Below are positions 24,880 through 36,550 of a stretch of DNA of 64,000 nt, one piece after another. The notes under the pieces were generated by a model. It was given only the letters and a program-made list of their open reading frames with translations. It was not told the origin of the DNA and searched no databases. This DNA is from Anas platyrhynchos (lineage: Eukaryota > Chordata > Aves > Anseriformes > Anatidae): assembly GCF_047663525.1 (NCBI RefSeq), contig NC_092606.1:7376501-7440500 (forward strand), given 5' to 3'. Every line of letters begins with the position of its first letter. The stretch's first letter is position 1. The translations under genes and the position numbers were made by a program.

Positions 24880-26111
24880 CACACTTGGGTTATTGGAAAC
24901 CTGAACGGTGTTTGTGAATTCAGTGTTGGACTGATGTTTTTTGTCATTATTGCTTTCTTTTCTTGGTGTCTGCTATTGTGCGAGGGCAATAATCTGAAGG
25001 AGGAGGAAAGAAAAAAAAAAAAAAGCCCAACCCCAAGGAGCCTGTAAACAAAGCTAAACTGTTAACACATGAGTCTGCCCTGAATGAGAAGGGAAGGGGA
25101 AGATGTTTTTCATTTTGTGATGAGTTGCTCGCTGGGAGCCAGTTTGCCATCTGTTTGTGGGAAAGCCCTAGGAGGAGCCTTTGACGTACAGCCCGTGGAG
25201 TTCCCTACCGCTCCCCCTCCAAACCATTCCTCGGCGTGGAAAGCCGAGCCTGCTGTGAAAGCACTGTGCTCTGGAAGTCTGCCATGTTCGTGCTGGGGAA
25301 GCCCGAGGCAAGATGCTTGCTCTGTGCGCCCTATGTCCCTCTCTGCACAGGAGGGACAGCCAGTGCATCCCCACTGCGCAGGGGTTTGGCAGGGGCTGTA
25401 CTTGTTGTTTCAGGTGAGGTTGGGATGCTGAGTGGTGGGAGAGCACGAGCAAATCCTGAGTGATGGAGAAAGTGGGCATGGGGGATTCGTTCCCCAGTGG
25501 GAAGAGGTTTTTCTGCATGTTGTGGGGATGTTCAAAATTAAAAGCTCAGTGGTTGTGATCACCCATAGATAAGTTTATCCATCGGCTGCACATGCGCCCC
25601 ATTCTTCTCCTCTGCATCCTCTCTCTGTCCAGCCAATTCCCCGAAGAGGTTTCTCCAGAGGCCACAGAGAAGTTACTCTGCGGCTTCAGTTCTCAGGTGC
25701 CCATTACAGAGATGTTAAATACATAAATTAAAAACATCCTCCCTCCTTCTGTCCTCCCCCACACCGTCTGGAGCACCCATCCCGTGACCTGCTTGGTAGA
25801 GCTGATGATGCAAGGGTAGAGATTACTTTTGCTTGCAAGAATCGCATGGCAGTTCCAGCCACATATTATATTTCTGTGCCGGTTGGCGCCAACTAAATAA
25901 TCTCTGTGATAGCCTTAGGAGCAGCTTTGCCATGAGATTTTAGAAATGATATGTTGTCTCCCTGTGAAAGTGCTGATTTAAACAAGTATTGGCAAATTTT
26001 CATGACAGTGAAATTCCATTCCCTGAACAGAACTGGGGAATTTTCCTGAATGTGAGGAAATGAGATATCTAGAGGAATACTGTAAATAGTGTGTCTGCCC
26101 TTTGGAGGAGA

Positions 26112-26112
<1 letters not shown>

Positions 26113-26148
<36 letters not shown>
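26113..26148. repeat. Poly(A) tract, 36 nt
   Basis: Uninterrupted run of 36 A on the plus strand. No AATAAA within 40 nt upstream and no convincing target-site duplication, so origin as a retroposed tail is not supported. Confidence 0.9.
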
Positions 26149-26151
<3 letters not shown>

Positions 26152-27432
26152 GCCCTCTGTTGTTCTTGCTTCTTTGAGAGTGAGAATTGTTCTAAAAATA
26201 CTGGTGTTATGGTTCGATATGTTCTCTATCACAGGGAGGAAAGAATCTGTAAATCTTTTATTATTATCCCAGGAATTTTGCTCTGTAGCTTTCCAAAGCT
26301 AAGCACCTGCCCCTTCTATTGAGGGAAGGAGGTGAAGTTTATTAAGCCTGTTGTCTTGTTGACTTCAACACTTTGATGTCCCCCAGATTATCAAATTCTT
26401 TGCATTAGCATATGGTAATTCCTAGCTATATTGATAGATAATTATACATGCAACTGCACTGTATCACATGATAGTAAATAAGTGAGTGATTCATCCTTTG
26501 TTCCTTGTGACTCTAGAAACTGGGTCTCCTGCCTCCTCAGACTGTCTCTAATTTAGACTACAAGCTTGAGGCATCAGGATCTGCTGTGCTACATCTATGG
26601 TTTGTCACAAGGTTGTGGATTCTTCACCCAGTTACACCAGTGAGGGCAAGAGAGGCTTCCTCAAACCCAGGCTATGCTGGGAAGGTGGAAAGGCTGAGTC
26701 CTCCTGTACCTTTGACTCTTTTGAGGATAGTGGATATGTTCTTCCATTTAATGTATATTTAGAGCAGTGCTGCTTTAAGATCAAAAGAACTGCCCTGGAT
26801 TTATACCAGGGCAGCTAAACATGGAATCATACATAATTCCCAAGCACATTTGTCTTGCAAGAGCCACACCTGATCTGCCTCCCAGCTCTTATTTACATAA
26901 GACATCTTCATTGTGTTGAGAACATCTGGGGTGGGGTTGCTCGCTGCCAGGGTGGGCAGCAGTCAGGGCCATGCGAGCCTGAACCCTACCGCGTCTGTAA
27001 CCGTTGATCAGAAATGCTCACAACCCTTCCTCGGGCAGCAGGAGCCTCTCTCTGCTGGGTCTGTGCATTTCTGTGGTCTTAATGCTGTAACCTATTTTAT
27101 CCCTGAACACAATGGGATGAAATCCTACGGAAGAAAGACATATCTCAAATGTTTCCAGGATGTGTACTTCAGTGATGCATGTGTAGTTTCTAGCACAGAG
27201 AGGATTAGAATAAATGCATTCTTTGTAGATGCTGTTTTAATCTTTCAAGCTAAACTTAGATCTCGGACACCTGTCTCTGCAGCAGTCTGTCTCTTGAGCT
27301 CATGAATTTTGTGCACAGCTGTCAGTGCTGTATGTGGGGTTCTCTTTTCAGCTGGCTCTATTCCCAGTTGGCTGAAAAGTGGAGCCTGTCTTAGAAAGAG
27401 AATTTCCACTCCTGCATACTTTGATGGAAACA

Positions 27433-27454
27433 AGAAGATATAAAACAAGATTTA
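27433..27454. repeat. Left copy of a 22-bp direct repeat (putative target-site duplication)
   Basis: Starts AGAAGATATA and ends CAAGATTTA, identical over all 22 bases to 29426-29447. Flanking bases differ on both sides (CA before, ATGACC after). Confidence 0.85.
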
Positions 27455-27463
27455 ATGACCCAG

Positions 27464-27472
27464 TTTTTTTTT

Positions 27473-27505
<33 letters not shown>
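27464..27505 (-). repeat. Poly(T) tract: poly(A) tail of the minus-strand retrocopy
   Basis: Forty-two nt of T with a single C. Immediately beyond it lies the minus-strand AATAAA. Confidence 0.85.
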
Positions 27506-27514
27506 CTGGAACCA

Positions 27515-27520
27515 TTTATT
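27515..27520 (-). promoter_or_regulatory. AATAAA polyadenylation signal of the putative retrocopy
   Basis: TTTATT on plus, AATAAA on minus, nine nucleotides before the poly(A) tract. The spacing is slightly short but acceptable for a cleavage site. Confidence 0.5.
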
Positions 27521-28384
27521 AGCTGTTCTGTACATACTCAGTCTCTGGGGAACTAAGTTACATATTATGATAAGTATAGAGTGCCTGTTCCCTATGGACT
27601 TTGTTTCATGATTTATGTGGATAAAATAAAGCATATAAACTAAATAAATTACCTTGGATAGCTTACTTTGAAATAGAACTCCGGGAAGTACCACAAGGTG
27701 GCCAAATGAAATGCTGACCCCAAATCGGTGGTGCTAAAGTGAGGATAGCATCTCTTGCCCTTACTTTTAACTCAGAGATTGAAGATTGCAAACGGAAGGG
27801 GAAAGGCTGTTAGGAAAAACATCCACCTATGTCATCTTTATTCCTCTGGGACTGATTAGATGGGGGCAACGTGTCGGAAACAGACTGGCTTCACCGTGAG
27901 CTTAACTGCAGATGGTGTCTGTGGAGTCTGCGGTGTGGTGGGCTTTGCGCTGAGAAATGACCAGCTGAGACGCTGGATCCCACTGTGCTCCACTTGACTT
28001 CTTGGGACGGGAGCAAACGCAAAGCTGCTTGAAATGAAGGATGGCTTGCTAGGACCTGCAGCCTGTGCGAGCCTTGCTCCTGTGTAAATGGGTATCTTCA
28101 GTCTTCTAGTCCTAGTTGGCTTGGGTGCAATTGTTCAGCTCCAGATAAACAAGCAAGTCTGCGTTCTCAAAAAAGGTAGTTACTGGGTGTTCCTGCTCAG
28201 AGGGAAATCTTGCCCTCAGATTTCTGCACAGAGTTTAAGAAGTCTGTTGCCATAGGAGGGAAGCATAAAAGTAACGTCTTGTCTTTTGTTAGCAGTAGCA
28301 GGGATGTGTTTCCAGAGGAATGCTTGACTTCTTGCTAAGGTCAAGGGTGAGGTTGCAAGTGGAGGTCAGGTTTGCAGAGGTGCA

Positions 28385-28512
28385 ATAATTGTATGTATAC
28401 ATACATATATATATATGTATGTATGTATATATACGTATGTATATGCTAGTAAAAAAAAAAATATATATATATATAAAATATATTTTTTTATTTTTTATTT
28501 TTTTTTACTAGC
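28385..28512. repeat. TATG/TA microsatellite and AT-rich inverted repeat
   Basis: About 60 nt of interrupted TATG/TACA/TA repeats are followed by an inverted repeat, 28445-28512. It starts GCTAGTAAAAAAAA and ends TTTTTTTTACTAGC, with TA/AT-rich sequence between. The outer 14-nt arms are exact complements and could extrude as a hairpin. Confidence 0.85.
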
Positions 28513-29039
28513 CTGTCGTGCCCTGAGTAGTAACAAGGTGGAAAGGGAGCTCAAAAGTTTCAGTGCCACTTCTTGCTCGCTGCGAGTTCAGGCAGAACTG
28601 GAGCTATCAGCAGTTTTCACCGTGCCTGGCTGTCTCTGGAAATGTAGATTGTTGTGCCATACCCCTGAGAAAGCTGGCTTGTTGTTTTCGCACGTTCTCT
28701 ATGATAACACTATGGGCAAAGTAATTCTATATTTGGGAAGCAAAAAGCATAGTGTCCCCTGGGTGAACATGAGCCACTCTGCAGTTTGCAAGAGGCTACG
28801 GAAGCCATCAGCCACGTACCACGGGGAAAGGAGCCTGCTGGAGCCGTATCCTCTCTAGAAAGGAGAAGCAGCAGCCGAAGGAATTTGGCTCGTGTTAGAC
28901 GATACACCTACACTACCAGATAATGATTTGATCAATCGGCAAGCTTGTCAGATCGGACCCCAGATAGGATGGCGGCGTGCCAGATGCTGGATCAGAGAGA
29001 CTTTGTTTGATGTTATCGGAGTACAATTAGGTTACACAC

Positions 29040-29230
29040 ATTGCTTCATGGCCTAGGCCAAGCGCGGGCGACCGGGAGGTGCGTTCGCCTGCCACTGGAG
29101 GCCCTGGGTGTGCCTGGCACCCGCGTCCCCGCTGCGGCAGCCAGGGGGTGGTGGGAGGGCACCCTGCAGCCCCTGCCCCCTTTGGTTCCCCCCTCAAACC
29201 CCGGTCGGCCAGCAGAGGAGAGAACAAGTA
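29040..29230. other. Small GC- and CpG-rich block
   Basis: About 190 nt with strongly raised GC and several CpGs (GCGCGGGCGACCGGG, CCCGCGTCCCCGCTGCGGC), sharply bounded by AT-rich DNA. It lies at the would-be 5' end of the putative retrocopy, so it may be a copied GC-rich 5' leader. Overlapping frames on both strands are by-products of base composition. Confidence 0.5.
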
Positions 29231-29425
29231 GATTCAGTTTCGGGAGACCTCGGGGCTTAGTAAAAAAAAGAAAGCTCAAAGGAATTACTCTGTAGAAGAG
29301 TAAAATACCAGGTGTAACATGCAGCTAATTATGCCACTGGTTTACAGGAGGGATTTTAAATGTTTCTTTCTGAAAAGCCTGAAAGGAAAAAAAAATCAAA
29401 GGGGGAAGATTGAAAAACAAGTATG

Positions 29426-29447
29426 AGAAGATATAAAACAAGATTTA
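29426..29447. repeat. Right copy of the 22-bp direct repeat
   Basis: Identical to 27433-27454 and followed by TATCTAAAT. On the minus strand the junction reads AGATA/TAAATC, a loosely TT/AAAA-like endonuclease site. Confidence 0.85.
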
Positions 29448-32400
29448 TATCTAAATAATTTCCTCTAATTGCTGTTAGAAGACATTAATTTTCCTTTTGA
29501 TGCTCCACTTTACCTTAGGCTTTGCAGTACCTGCCAGGATGGCAGGGAGTCAAAGAGGATTAGCTCAGCAGCTCTCTACCTTAGTAGCCTCTGTAAAAGA
29601 TTTAGCAATGGGAAGAATATACAAGGGTTTAAAAAAAAAAAAAAAAGAAAAAGAAAAACCAACAAAACCCTAATTTAAACAGGCCAACTTCAACCTTCGT
29701 TTATCCTGTGTGATCATGATGACTTCACCAGCATCCCATGGGTACAAATGAGGTAGAATCTGGGTTCAAAGTGCCAGGGGTGTGTGTTGCTTTTTAAAGA
29801 CACAGAAGTGCCTGATGTATATGTGACTGCACAGGTGTCAGCAGTGGTTTCAAAACCATTTCAAGTGGAAAACATTTTGACCATACAGAGAACCAGTCTA
29901 AAACCCATGCACCAATTAAGGTTTACCTAAGTCTTGCTCTGGAAAGCAACATTAAAAAATGCCCAGGGGTGAACTATGGCTTTGCCAAAGGGGCATTGTG
30001 CCTGGGGAGAATCCAGACAGAAGCAACATGATAATATTTAATTTGCCCTGATTTTGATAAGCTTCCTTTCTAGCTTGCACACGCAGGGGACATCTCACGC
30101 TGTCTGCAGCAGTTTGGGCTGTGATTCCACTGTTGTGCGTTTTTGTCTCTTCTCTGTCTGACAATTGTGCAATTTTCTTGATGGAGGCTGGGAGCGCAGG
30201 GATTGCAACTTGCCTGGGAGTTTGCTTGCTGAGACTAAGTCTGGTAGCGATGCCAGTTGGATGGGTCAAACGCTTTTTGTTTCACCTCTTTCTTTGTCAG
30301 AGATTTTCAGTTTAAGAGGACTTCTTGATCTCTGGTTGCACCTGAAACCCAAAATTGCTTTTAGTGGTTGTGGCAGCTACTTCCCAGCTTGACTCAGAGG
30401 TACAGATTCCCATTCAGTTCGACGGGAGTGGGAAAGTCCACATTCCTTAGGCTGCGCTGAATATCTCAGCCTGGAAGTGTTGTTTATCAAATCTTCTCTT
30501 AGATGAACCTTGCGGTAATTCTCCATTAATTTATTTCCTCCAGTTATTACAATGAGTTCTGCTCAGGGGTATCCTAGAAAACCACTTGGAAGCATCAGCG
30601 GAGAAAAATGAAGTGCGGTTGGCTGTAAGAAGCACCCTATGCCACATCATAAGGCTCGATCCCTTATTTTCCCACTGCTTTAATCTATTCTGTTCTCTGT
30701 GTAGGGCTTAAACAAAAGTAACTGAAGAAGATACTGTCTCTTTGTTTTTGTCCTGCATATCATTTTGTACCAGGCAGCAATTCTTAAACAGCTCATAGCT
30801 CAACAATCGTATAGACAGGCCTTTTGGGTGAACAATAAAAGAGATGCAGAAATAATGAGAATCAAAAGCTGCTTTTAAGTTGCAGGTAGAAGTTGCAAAT
30901 AAATCACCCGTGTCAGATGAAAATATAGGAATGTATAGTGTGTACTAACTGTCCGGTTCACTAAGGTCATGGTTTTCATGAGCGTCATTCTCATTTAAGC
31001 ACTGTAATAAATAGCCAGGCTATCCAAGAGAATCAGTGTGTTGAAGACATGCACTAGTTGTTGAGCTCTCCTAAAAATCTGGTCCCACTAAATCAAGAGC
31101 AGACAGTCTCCCCTATTCATCTCCTTGTCTGGTGGTGGTTAAACAAATGCTTTTGAGTCTGAGGAACATTAAAATTCTGCAGCTTCCATAAATGACTTTG
31201 ATTTTAAGATGAACAACGAGATGTTACAATCAAAACCAAAACCGCTGCAGAATGTAGCATTGAAGGAAGCTGTGCTAATTTCTTCAGAAACAAATGTAGA
31301 AGTTTGTAACGTGAAACAGCTGACCACGAGCCAGATGCTTCAAAGTGATAACAAGTAGTTCAGGAAGCCCCCAATAACTTTGGCTTTCCAGAGAACTTTA
31401 AGATCCATATGTATACCTTTAGGGGGGAAAATACCTTGGTAAATACAATAGTTCTCCAGATACAAAAATATGAACGAATAGGCAATGCTTGCAAATGCAG
31501 TGCGTGCTTCTGGAAGGGTGGGATCAGTAGACTTGTCCTTTTGAATATCCAGTTAGGTTATTAAATTCTTTTGCACAAGAAGCACCTGCAGAGTAGAATC
31601 TGTAAGAACAAAAAAGGCTTTCAGTTGCTTTAATATTTGATGAAATCCCATTACTATCATATTTATAAGAAACTCACAAATACCTACCAACATTAGAAGA
31701 TTTCAAACAACTGCTCAAGAAAACACGCATTATTTTTGATTCTTCATTCCTGCTTCAGAAAACTATTCAAAGGGGTCTATGCCCTCTGTCAAATCCTTTA
31801 CAGGCTGACCATAGTCTCACCTGTTACACCCTTTTTAGTCACAATATGACCACATTTAGCCCATTTACTCAGTTTTGTACGTCACACTGGGTAATGGTGC
31901 AGACTCTGAACTAGGTAACAGTGGCATGAGTTCTAAGTAATAGCAGAGTTACTGGGACTTTCTAGGATCAGACGTTCTTAAATGGACGGCCTGTTCTGCT
32001 GTCAGACTCTCCTCAGTTTCAAAACAATAGATGAGTGTTTGGGAATTGAGGGAAGGGAAGCTAGTCTCCTGCAGGAGATAAGATCTGATATAGAGGCCTC
32101 GGAAAGAAAAGTATGGCTGAATTTATAGTTGCTGGAGTGACTGCTCGGTATCTTATTTATCTTTTTTTACATTCATCTGAACACATATTTATTGCTTCTC
32201 AAATGATTTTCTGTCACTAAACACGTTATGTCCAAAGAATTCAAGGAACTCTTGGAGGAAAAAAAAAAAAAGAACAAAATTTCATAAAGCTTCCTACCTG
32301 CAGTTTCTTCTGTTGGGGGCAAAACTTTTAAAGGCAGTCAAATTGGTTATTATCTGTCACAACGAGATTTCTTTGTACTGCCAGGTGATGGATATCAAGT

Positions 32401-33147
32401 CTTCCTGAGGGGACATCATAGTGCTGGTTGCTGTACAAAACAAAGACAATAATATCTAAGTACGTTTCAGAATGTTTTTTTATGTGGTCATGTGTCATGC
32501 CTAGGATTGCATACAAAATCCTGAGGAAGGCGAAGGAGAGGAAACTGCCATTTTCTAGGAGTGCTTCCGTACTTTATCCAGCAGGCTGATGCACAAGCAG
32601 TGTTGAAGTGGCTTCCAGTCAGTGCCCTTATGGATGCCACTGGCATGATCCCTCAGCTGTGGGAGGGATGCTGGATAGGGAGCATGGAAGGGAAGACCAT
32701 GTTCCAGCAGAGATGGAATTCACTAATATCAAATGTTCCTTTTTATCCATTTATTTTTTCCCAACTATCCTCCTATAAGCAAAATTTGAGAGTTACCAGT
32801 CAGGGAACTGCAGGTCTTGCTTTCCAGTTTTGTGCATCGTGTCTATCAGCTACACTTGCGAAATAACACATGCTGAAATTCCCAATCTCGGTTTCAGGGT
32901 GCAGTGCTTTCCAGTTTCAACTCCTCCTGTCTCTGTCTGGGCCTTTTTTCATGTCTCTGTATCACACAGTGCTATATATTTTAGTATGGTATCTAAATGT
33001 CTTTGAATCCTTCCTTCTCTTTCATGGACTTACCTCAGCTCCCTTCCCCTAGTGACTTTGACTGGAGCTGTAAACACTCATAACCTCTGAAAGTCAATCC
33101 CAGGCTCTCTGAATGACAAAAGCAAATTAGGGAGTGATTTTTTAAAG

Positions 33148-33178
<31 letters not shown>

Positions 33179-33590
33179 AGAAATTATTTACTTATTTTGG
33201 CAGTGAGGGGCTTATTTACTTGCCCGGGAGCCTGGGGCATAGCCAAAGAGAGACCTGAACATGTTCACAGCCCCAGTTCATACCGGCTGTGCTAGACAGT
33301 GCTGCTGCCTTATATTAGAAGAAACTTGATGATTAAAAAGAAACAGCTAGCTATATCTAATTTAATAAGATACAACCCATGTGGATCATAAAAGGGAGAT
33401 CATAGCTGATTAAAACTGCATGAATTGTTTTAAGTGCATTCCTCAATTTTTAGACTAGAACAAAGGAGATGACCTGATTTATCCTGGAATATGGAGATAG
33501 ATAAGAGCAACTACCTCGGCTAGACTTTTCCTCTGCCAACTCAGGATTGTATATTTAAAAACTAGTCTGGACAAACACTAGCTGTGTGCC
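29448..33590. other. Gene-free stretch
   Basis: Contains A-rich runs at about 29629-29655, 32260-32275 and 33143-33182 and one palindromic-repeat remnant at 30.40-30.45 kb. The rest is unique AT-rich sequence with no supported gene. Confidence 0.5.
30395..30450. repeat. Diverged ancient palindromic repeat remnant
   Basis: CAGATTCCCATTCAGTTCG followed by ACGGGAGTGGG resembles CAGATTCCCATTGAAGTCAATGGGAGT. Confidence 0.35.
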
Positions 33591-33680
33591 AAGCAGCAAT
33601 GTTTCCATCGCTTCCCTTGGAAGATTATTCCATACACTAATAGATCTTGTTGTCAGGAGGTTTTTTTCTTGCAGCCCGAT
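33590..33680 (-). mobile_element. Possible old CR1 fragment, reverse orientation
   Basis: CGCTTCCCTTGGAAGATTATT, CCATACACTAATAGATCTTG, TTGTCAGGAGGTTTTTTTC resemble reverse CR1 (CTTCCCTTGGGAGATTGTTCCACA, CTAATAGATCTCACTGTCAGGAAGTTTTTCC). Short and diverged. Confidence 0.4.
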
Positions 33681-34274
33681 TCACCTCACAACATTAAGGA
33701 ACTGAGGCAAGAGTCTAATAGGTTTTTTCCCTCGTGCCTTGCTCCTCTGCCTGTGTCTCTAGGCTGCAGCCACAGTATGCAGAGTGCTGCTCAACCAGAT
33801 TATCAAGCGTTTGGGAAGACTTTGTATGAAAGCAGCCTGCTCCGAAAAGCCAGGTTAGAGGCTGCTTAAAAATTGGCTTCTGGACAGCAAATAGAGGATG
33901 TCACAGCCAGGAAGCTGTACGGGATGGGGAGGTGTGGCAAGGGTCAATTTTAGCTACGCTTTTGTTTCCTTCATACATAGAAATGATCTTTGCATGTTTT
34001 AGGCTTGAAACAAATTGCTGTTCAGGCAAAAGGAGACCAATAGAGGAGGCTTTTTTGTTAATGTCAGAGTGGTGGTGTGACAGCGAGGTGAGCAGACCTG
34101 TCTGTACTTCTGTCCTTATCCCTGGTCAGTCAGTGCTTACCCCCTGGGCTTTGTGGTGCTCGAGCATCATCCTTACGTGCTGCAGGTCATCTGTAAATAA
34201 ATAAAAGCAAAGCAGAAGCAGTTTAAATAGGCTGCCTTAATGTATCGGTCTGATAACTGATTTATGGAACTCTT

Positions 34275-34355
34275 TCCACTCATGTGAATTGGCACAGCTC
34301 TGCTGGCTGAATTAGGGCGGCGCGGATTTACACCAGCTGAGGATGTGGCTCGTTG
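34275..34355. repeat. Diverged ancient palindromic repeat remnant
   Basis: GGATTTACACCAGCTGAGGATG, preceded by AATTGGCACAGCTCTGC, resembles the 'GATTTACACCAGCTGAGGATCTGGC' end of an old dispersed vertebrate repeat. Confidence 0.45.
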
Positions 34356-34639
34356 CGTTTAATATACTAGGAACTCTCAGGCCAAAAATAGCCATAGATA
34401 CCTTGAAAGGAAATGCCATGTGAAATGCTGACCGAGAACAAGCCTGTTGGGAGGAGGAGGAGGGGAGAGTTGGTGGTGACTAATACACTACGGCCATCTG
34501 CACAAATTGGCAGCTGTAAAGTAAAAGCAAGGAGGTTATTGCACTATATATATATTGAAGCATTAAGTGTAAAGCATGTGGATATACTGTATGGAAGCAT
34601 TCAGCATTAATCAGCGGGGAATGTGAAATAAAACACGTA

Positions 34640-34840
34640 GGCTATTGTGTGCAGTTTTAGTTACCTTATTATGGGAAGCGTGCCGCACATTTGAGAATGC
34701 AGAAGGAGCAGTGTAGGGCAACCAAAGTTATTCAGGGATTTGGGGAATGAATTATAAAGAAAGATTAGCTAGGCTTGGCCTCTCTAACTTTGAAACAAGA
34801 ATCGTGTTGAGCTGAGCAGCTTGCTTAGGCATGGTGATAC
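34640..34840 (+). mobile_element. CR1 LINE fragment, older subfamily
   Basis: TATTGTGTGCAGTTTTAGTTAC, CAGAAGGAGCAGTGTAGGGC, AACCAAAGTTATTCAGGG, AAAGATTAGCTAGGCTTGGCC and TCTCTAACTTTGAAACAAG follow CR1 order: TGTGTGCAGTTTTGG, CAGAGAAGGGC, AACAAAGATGATTAAGGG, GAAAGGTTAAAGGAATTGGG, TCTTTAGCTTGGAGAAAAG. It may extend with more divergence to about 34.96 kb. Confidence 0.65.
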
Positions 34841-35945
34841 GGAATTGGAAGCTCAGGAAAGTAATACTTCAGCTGAGCTCTTTGACAGACTTGCTGGAAA
34901 AAGCACCGTGAAAGATTTGGAGGGTACAGCTCTGTTGCAATGAGCTGAGGCTGACCCTGAATCTACAGGCAGGATTTTAGAGCAGGTGCAGACGAGAGCA
35001 CAGGGAATTTAACCACCTGAATTTCATTCTAAATTTGAAGTTGGAGGATACTTTTATGGTGAGGGAACAGAGAAAACATGGAACTGTGGCCTGCTGAGGC
35101 ACTGGTGGTGCTGGCTCTTACCGAGGGACTCTATATTTCTTCTTTGTGTGCTGCAGTCCCAGTCATTGACTTCTCAGGATGTAAAAAGGAGGACCCAGAA
35201 GCCTGGGCTCAAGTGGTTTTTAATTTCAGTGTGTCTTGGTTTTCATTGTGATGTTTTTAGCCAGGTTTTCTGGAAAGCTTTTTGGAGAATTCAGCTTGTT
35301 TCTGCCTTTCTGTACAGAGGAGCTCTTTCCAACCTACCCTTTGTATTATTGGGAATTAAATTGGGACACTTAACCTGTCCACAGTGTTTCAGATCACCCA
35401 TCTGTAGTACAAGAGCAAAGACAAATCTGCAATACCTTGGTGATCTGGATATTTGTGACTGCATCTGTGCATGCGGAATTTGTGGCTTAATGAACATCTG
35501 AGAGGGGATTCGAGGTCCTCAGGTTAAAGGCCCATATCCTGTAAAACACCACATTATGATTATTATATTCCTCTTCATTGATCAGCTGTCAGGGAGACAG
35601 ACTCCAGTGCCACTTCGCTGATGGAACGGCAGCAATACAAATACCAGCGCCGCTCCGCAGAGCAGCTTGCAGTAATGCTGCCAAGCACAGCTCCAGTAAT
35701 TGCCTGGCAGCGATACAGGCAGTAGTGCTGCCCCATTGATCAGCCGCTCGGCACCGAGGCTCCAGCGATGCTCGGCACTGCTGTGGCCTCCAGAGCTGCT
35801 CTGCAGACCCAGCTCCAGGAGGTCCTCATCCATCTGCTGGATGTCCTGCTCCAAGAACCACATCGGGCTGCCCAGACGGGGCCTTGATGATTTATTTGGT
35901 TTCCTACCTGATTTCTTTCTCAGTCATGGTGGAATATGCTGCACT

Positions 35946-35968
35946 AATGCAAAGTTGCTCCACTTGAA
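35946..35968. repeat. First copy of ATGCAAAGTT(G)CTCCACTT
   Basis: Matches 18 of 19 bases with a copy at about 37788-37806. The core resembles GCAAAGTTACTCCACTTAAG of old dispersed palindromic repeats, so shared ancestry in a repeat family is more likely than local duplication. Confidence 0.4.
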
Positions 35969-36505
35969 AGCCTGAGGCTCACAGCCTGATATTCTGAGTA
36001 CTTGCTACAGTCCCCAGCCCTCGGCTCTGCCATCCAGTCCGATTCCAGTACTGCTCCACAGGTGGACAGGAATAAGTCTTTAAAAATAATAAGAACGGAG
36101 ATACAGCGGTGTCTGCAAGTGAATCGTTCCCTAGTGTTTCAAAGGCTGGGGGTGAGAGGTGGGAAAGGAAGTTGATCTGAAAAGCAGCCAGCACAGGCTG
36201 CTGGTATTTTAGCAGGGGACTCCCTAACAAATGTGCTCCTTTCACCTGGCTGATTGCTCCCGAGGAACAGGAAGCGTGCTGCTGGGGGAGGCAGGCAGGC
36301 GAAATAACTGAGCACACGAGGTGAGTTGGCACGGGCTGGTTTCCATGCTGTGCCGCTGGAAAAGGAACAGATGAAGGTGTTGCTCTGCTGCATCCTGCGG
36401 TGGCTGGTCCTGCTCGTCCTGACCGGTCCCCTGGGGCTGTACATCTCTTGCTGGTTTGTGTGCATGTAGCGGGGGAAAATACCCCCATCAAGGCTCCTAC
36501 ATCTG

Positions 36506-36550
36506 TTCTTTTTTTTCTTTCTTTCTTTTTCTTTTTTTTTTTTTTTTTCT
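36506..36550. repeat. (CTTT)n / poly(T) pyrimidine tract
   Basis: About 45 nt of T with regularly spaced C. Confidence 0.9.

Larger units (their letters stand above)
21700..27430. other. Gene-free stretch
   Basis: Contains C-rich runs at 22015-22036, an AT dinucleotide run at 24851-24879, a 15-nt A run near 25010 and the 36-nt poly(A) at 26113-26148. Open frames reach 167 codons (22753-23256, plus) but show no domain, signal peptide or splice context I recognise. Confidence 0.5.
27455..29425 (-). mobile_element. Putative retroposed polyadenylated RNA (processed retrocopy), ~1.97 kb
   Basis: This segment lies between two exact 22-bp direct repeats (27433-27454 and 29426-29447). At its left edge is a 42-nt T tract (27464-27505, one C at 27474), so on the minus strand the segment ends in poly(A). 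On that strand AATAAA (27520-27515) precedes the tail by 9 nt, in a context of AGCTAATAAATGGTTCCAG. The far end, which would be 5', contains a CpG- and GC-rich block (29.04-29.23 kb). Target-site duplication plus poly(A) plus correctly placed signal is the L1-type retroposition signature. Nine extra bases (CTGGGTCAT on the minus strand) sit between tail and duplication, which is unusual. No long open frame survives, and I cannot name a source transcript. An alternative is a coincidental T tract near an unrelated local duplication. Confidence 0.5.

Noticed and set aside
35979..36491. A 170-codon minus-strand open frame
   Set aside because: Overlaps another minus frame of 108 codons, has low-complexity composition and no family resemblance.
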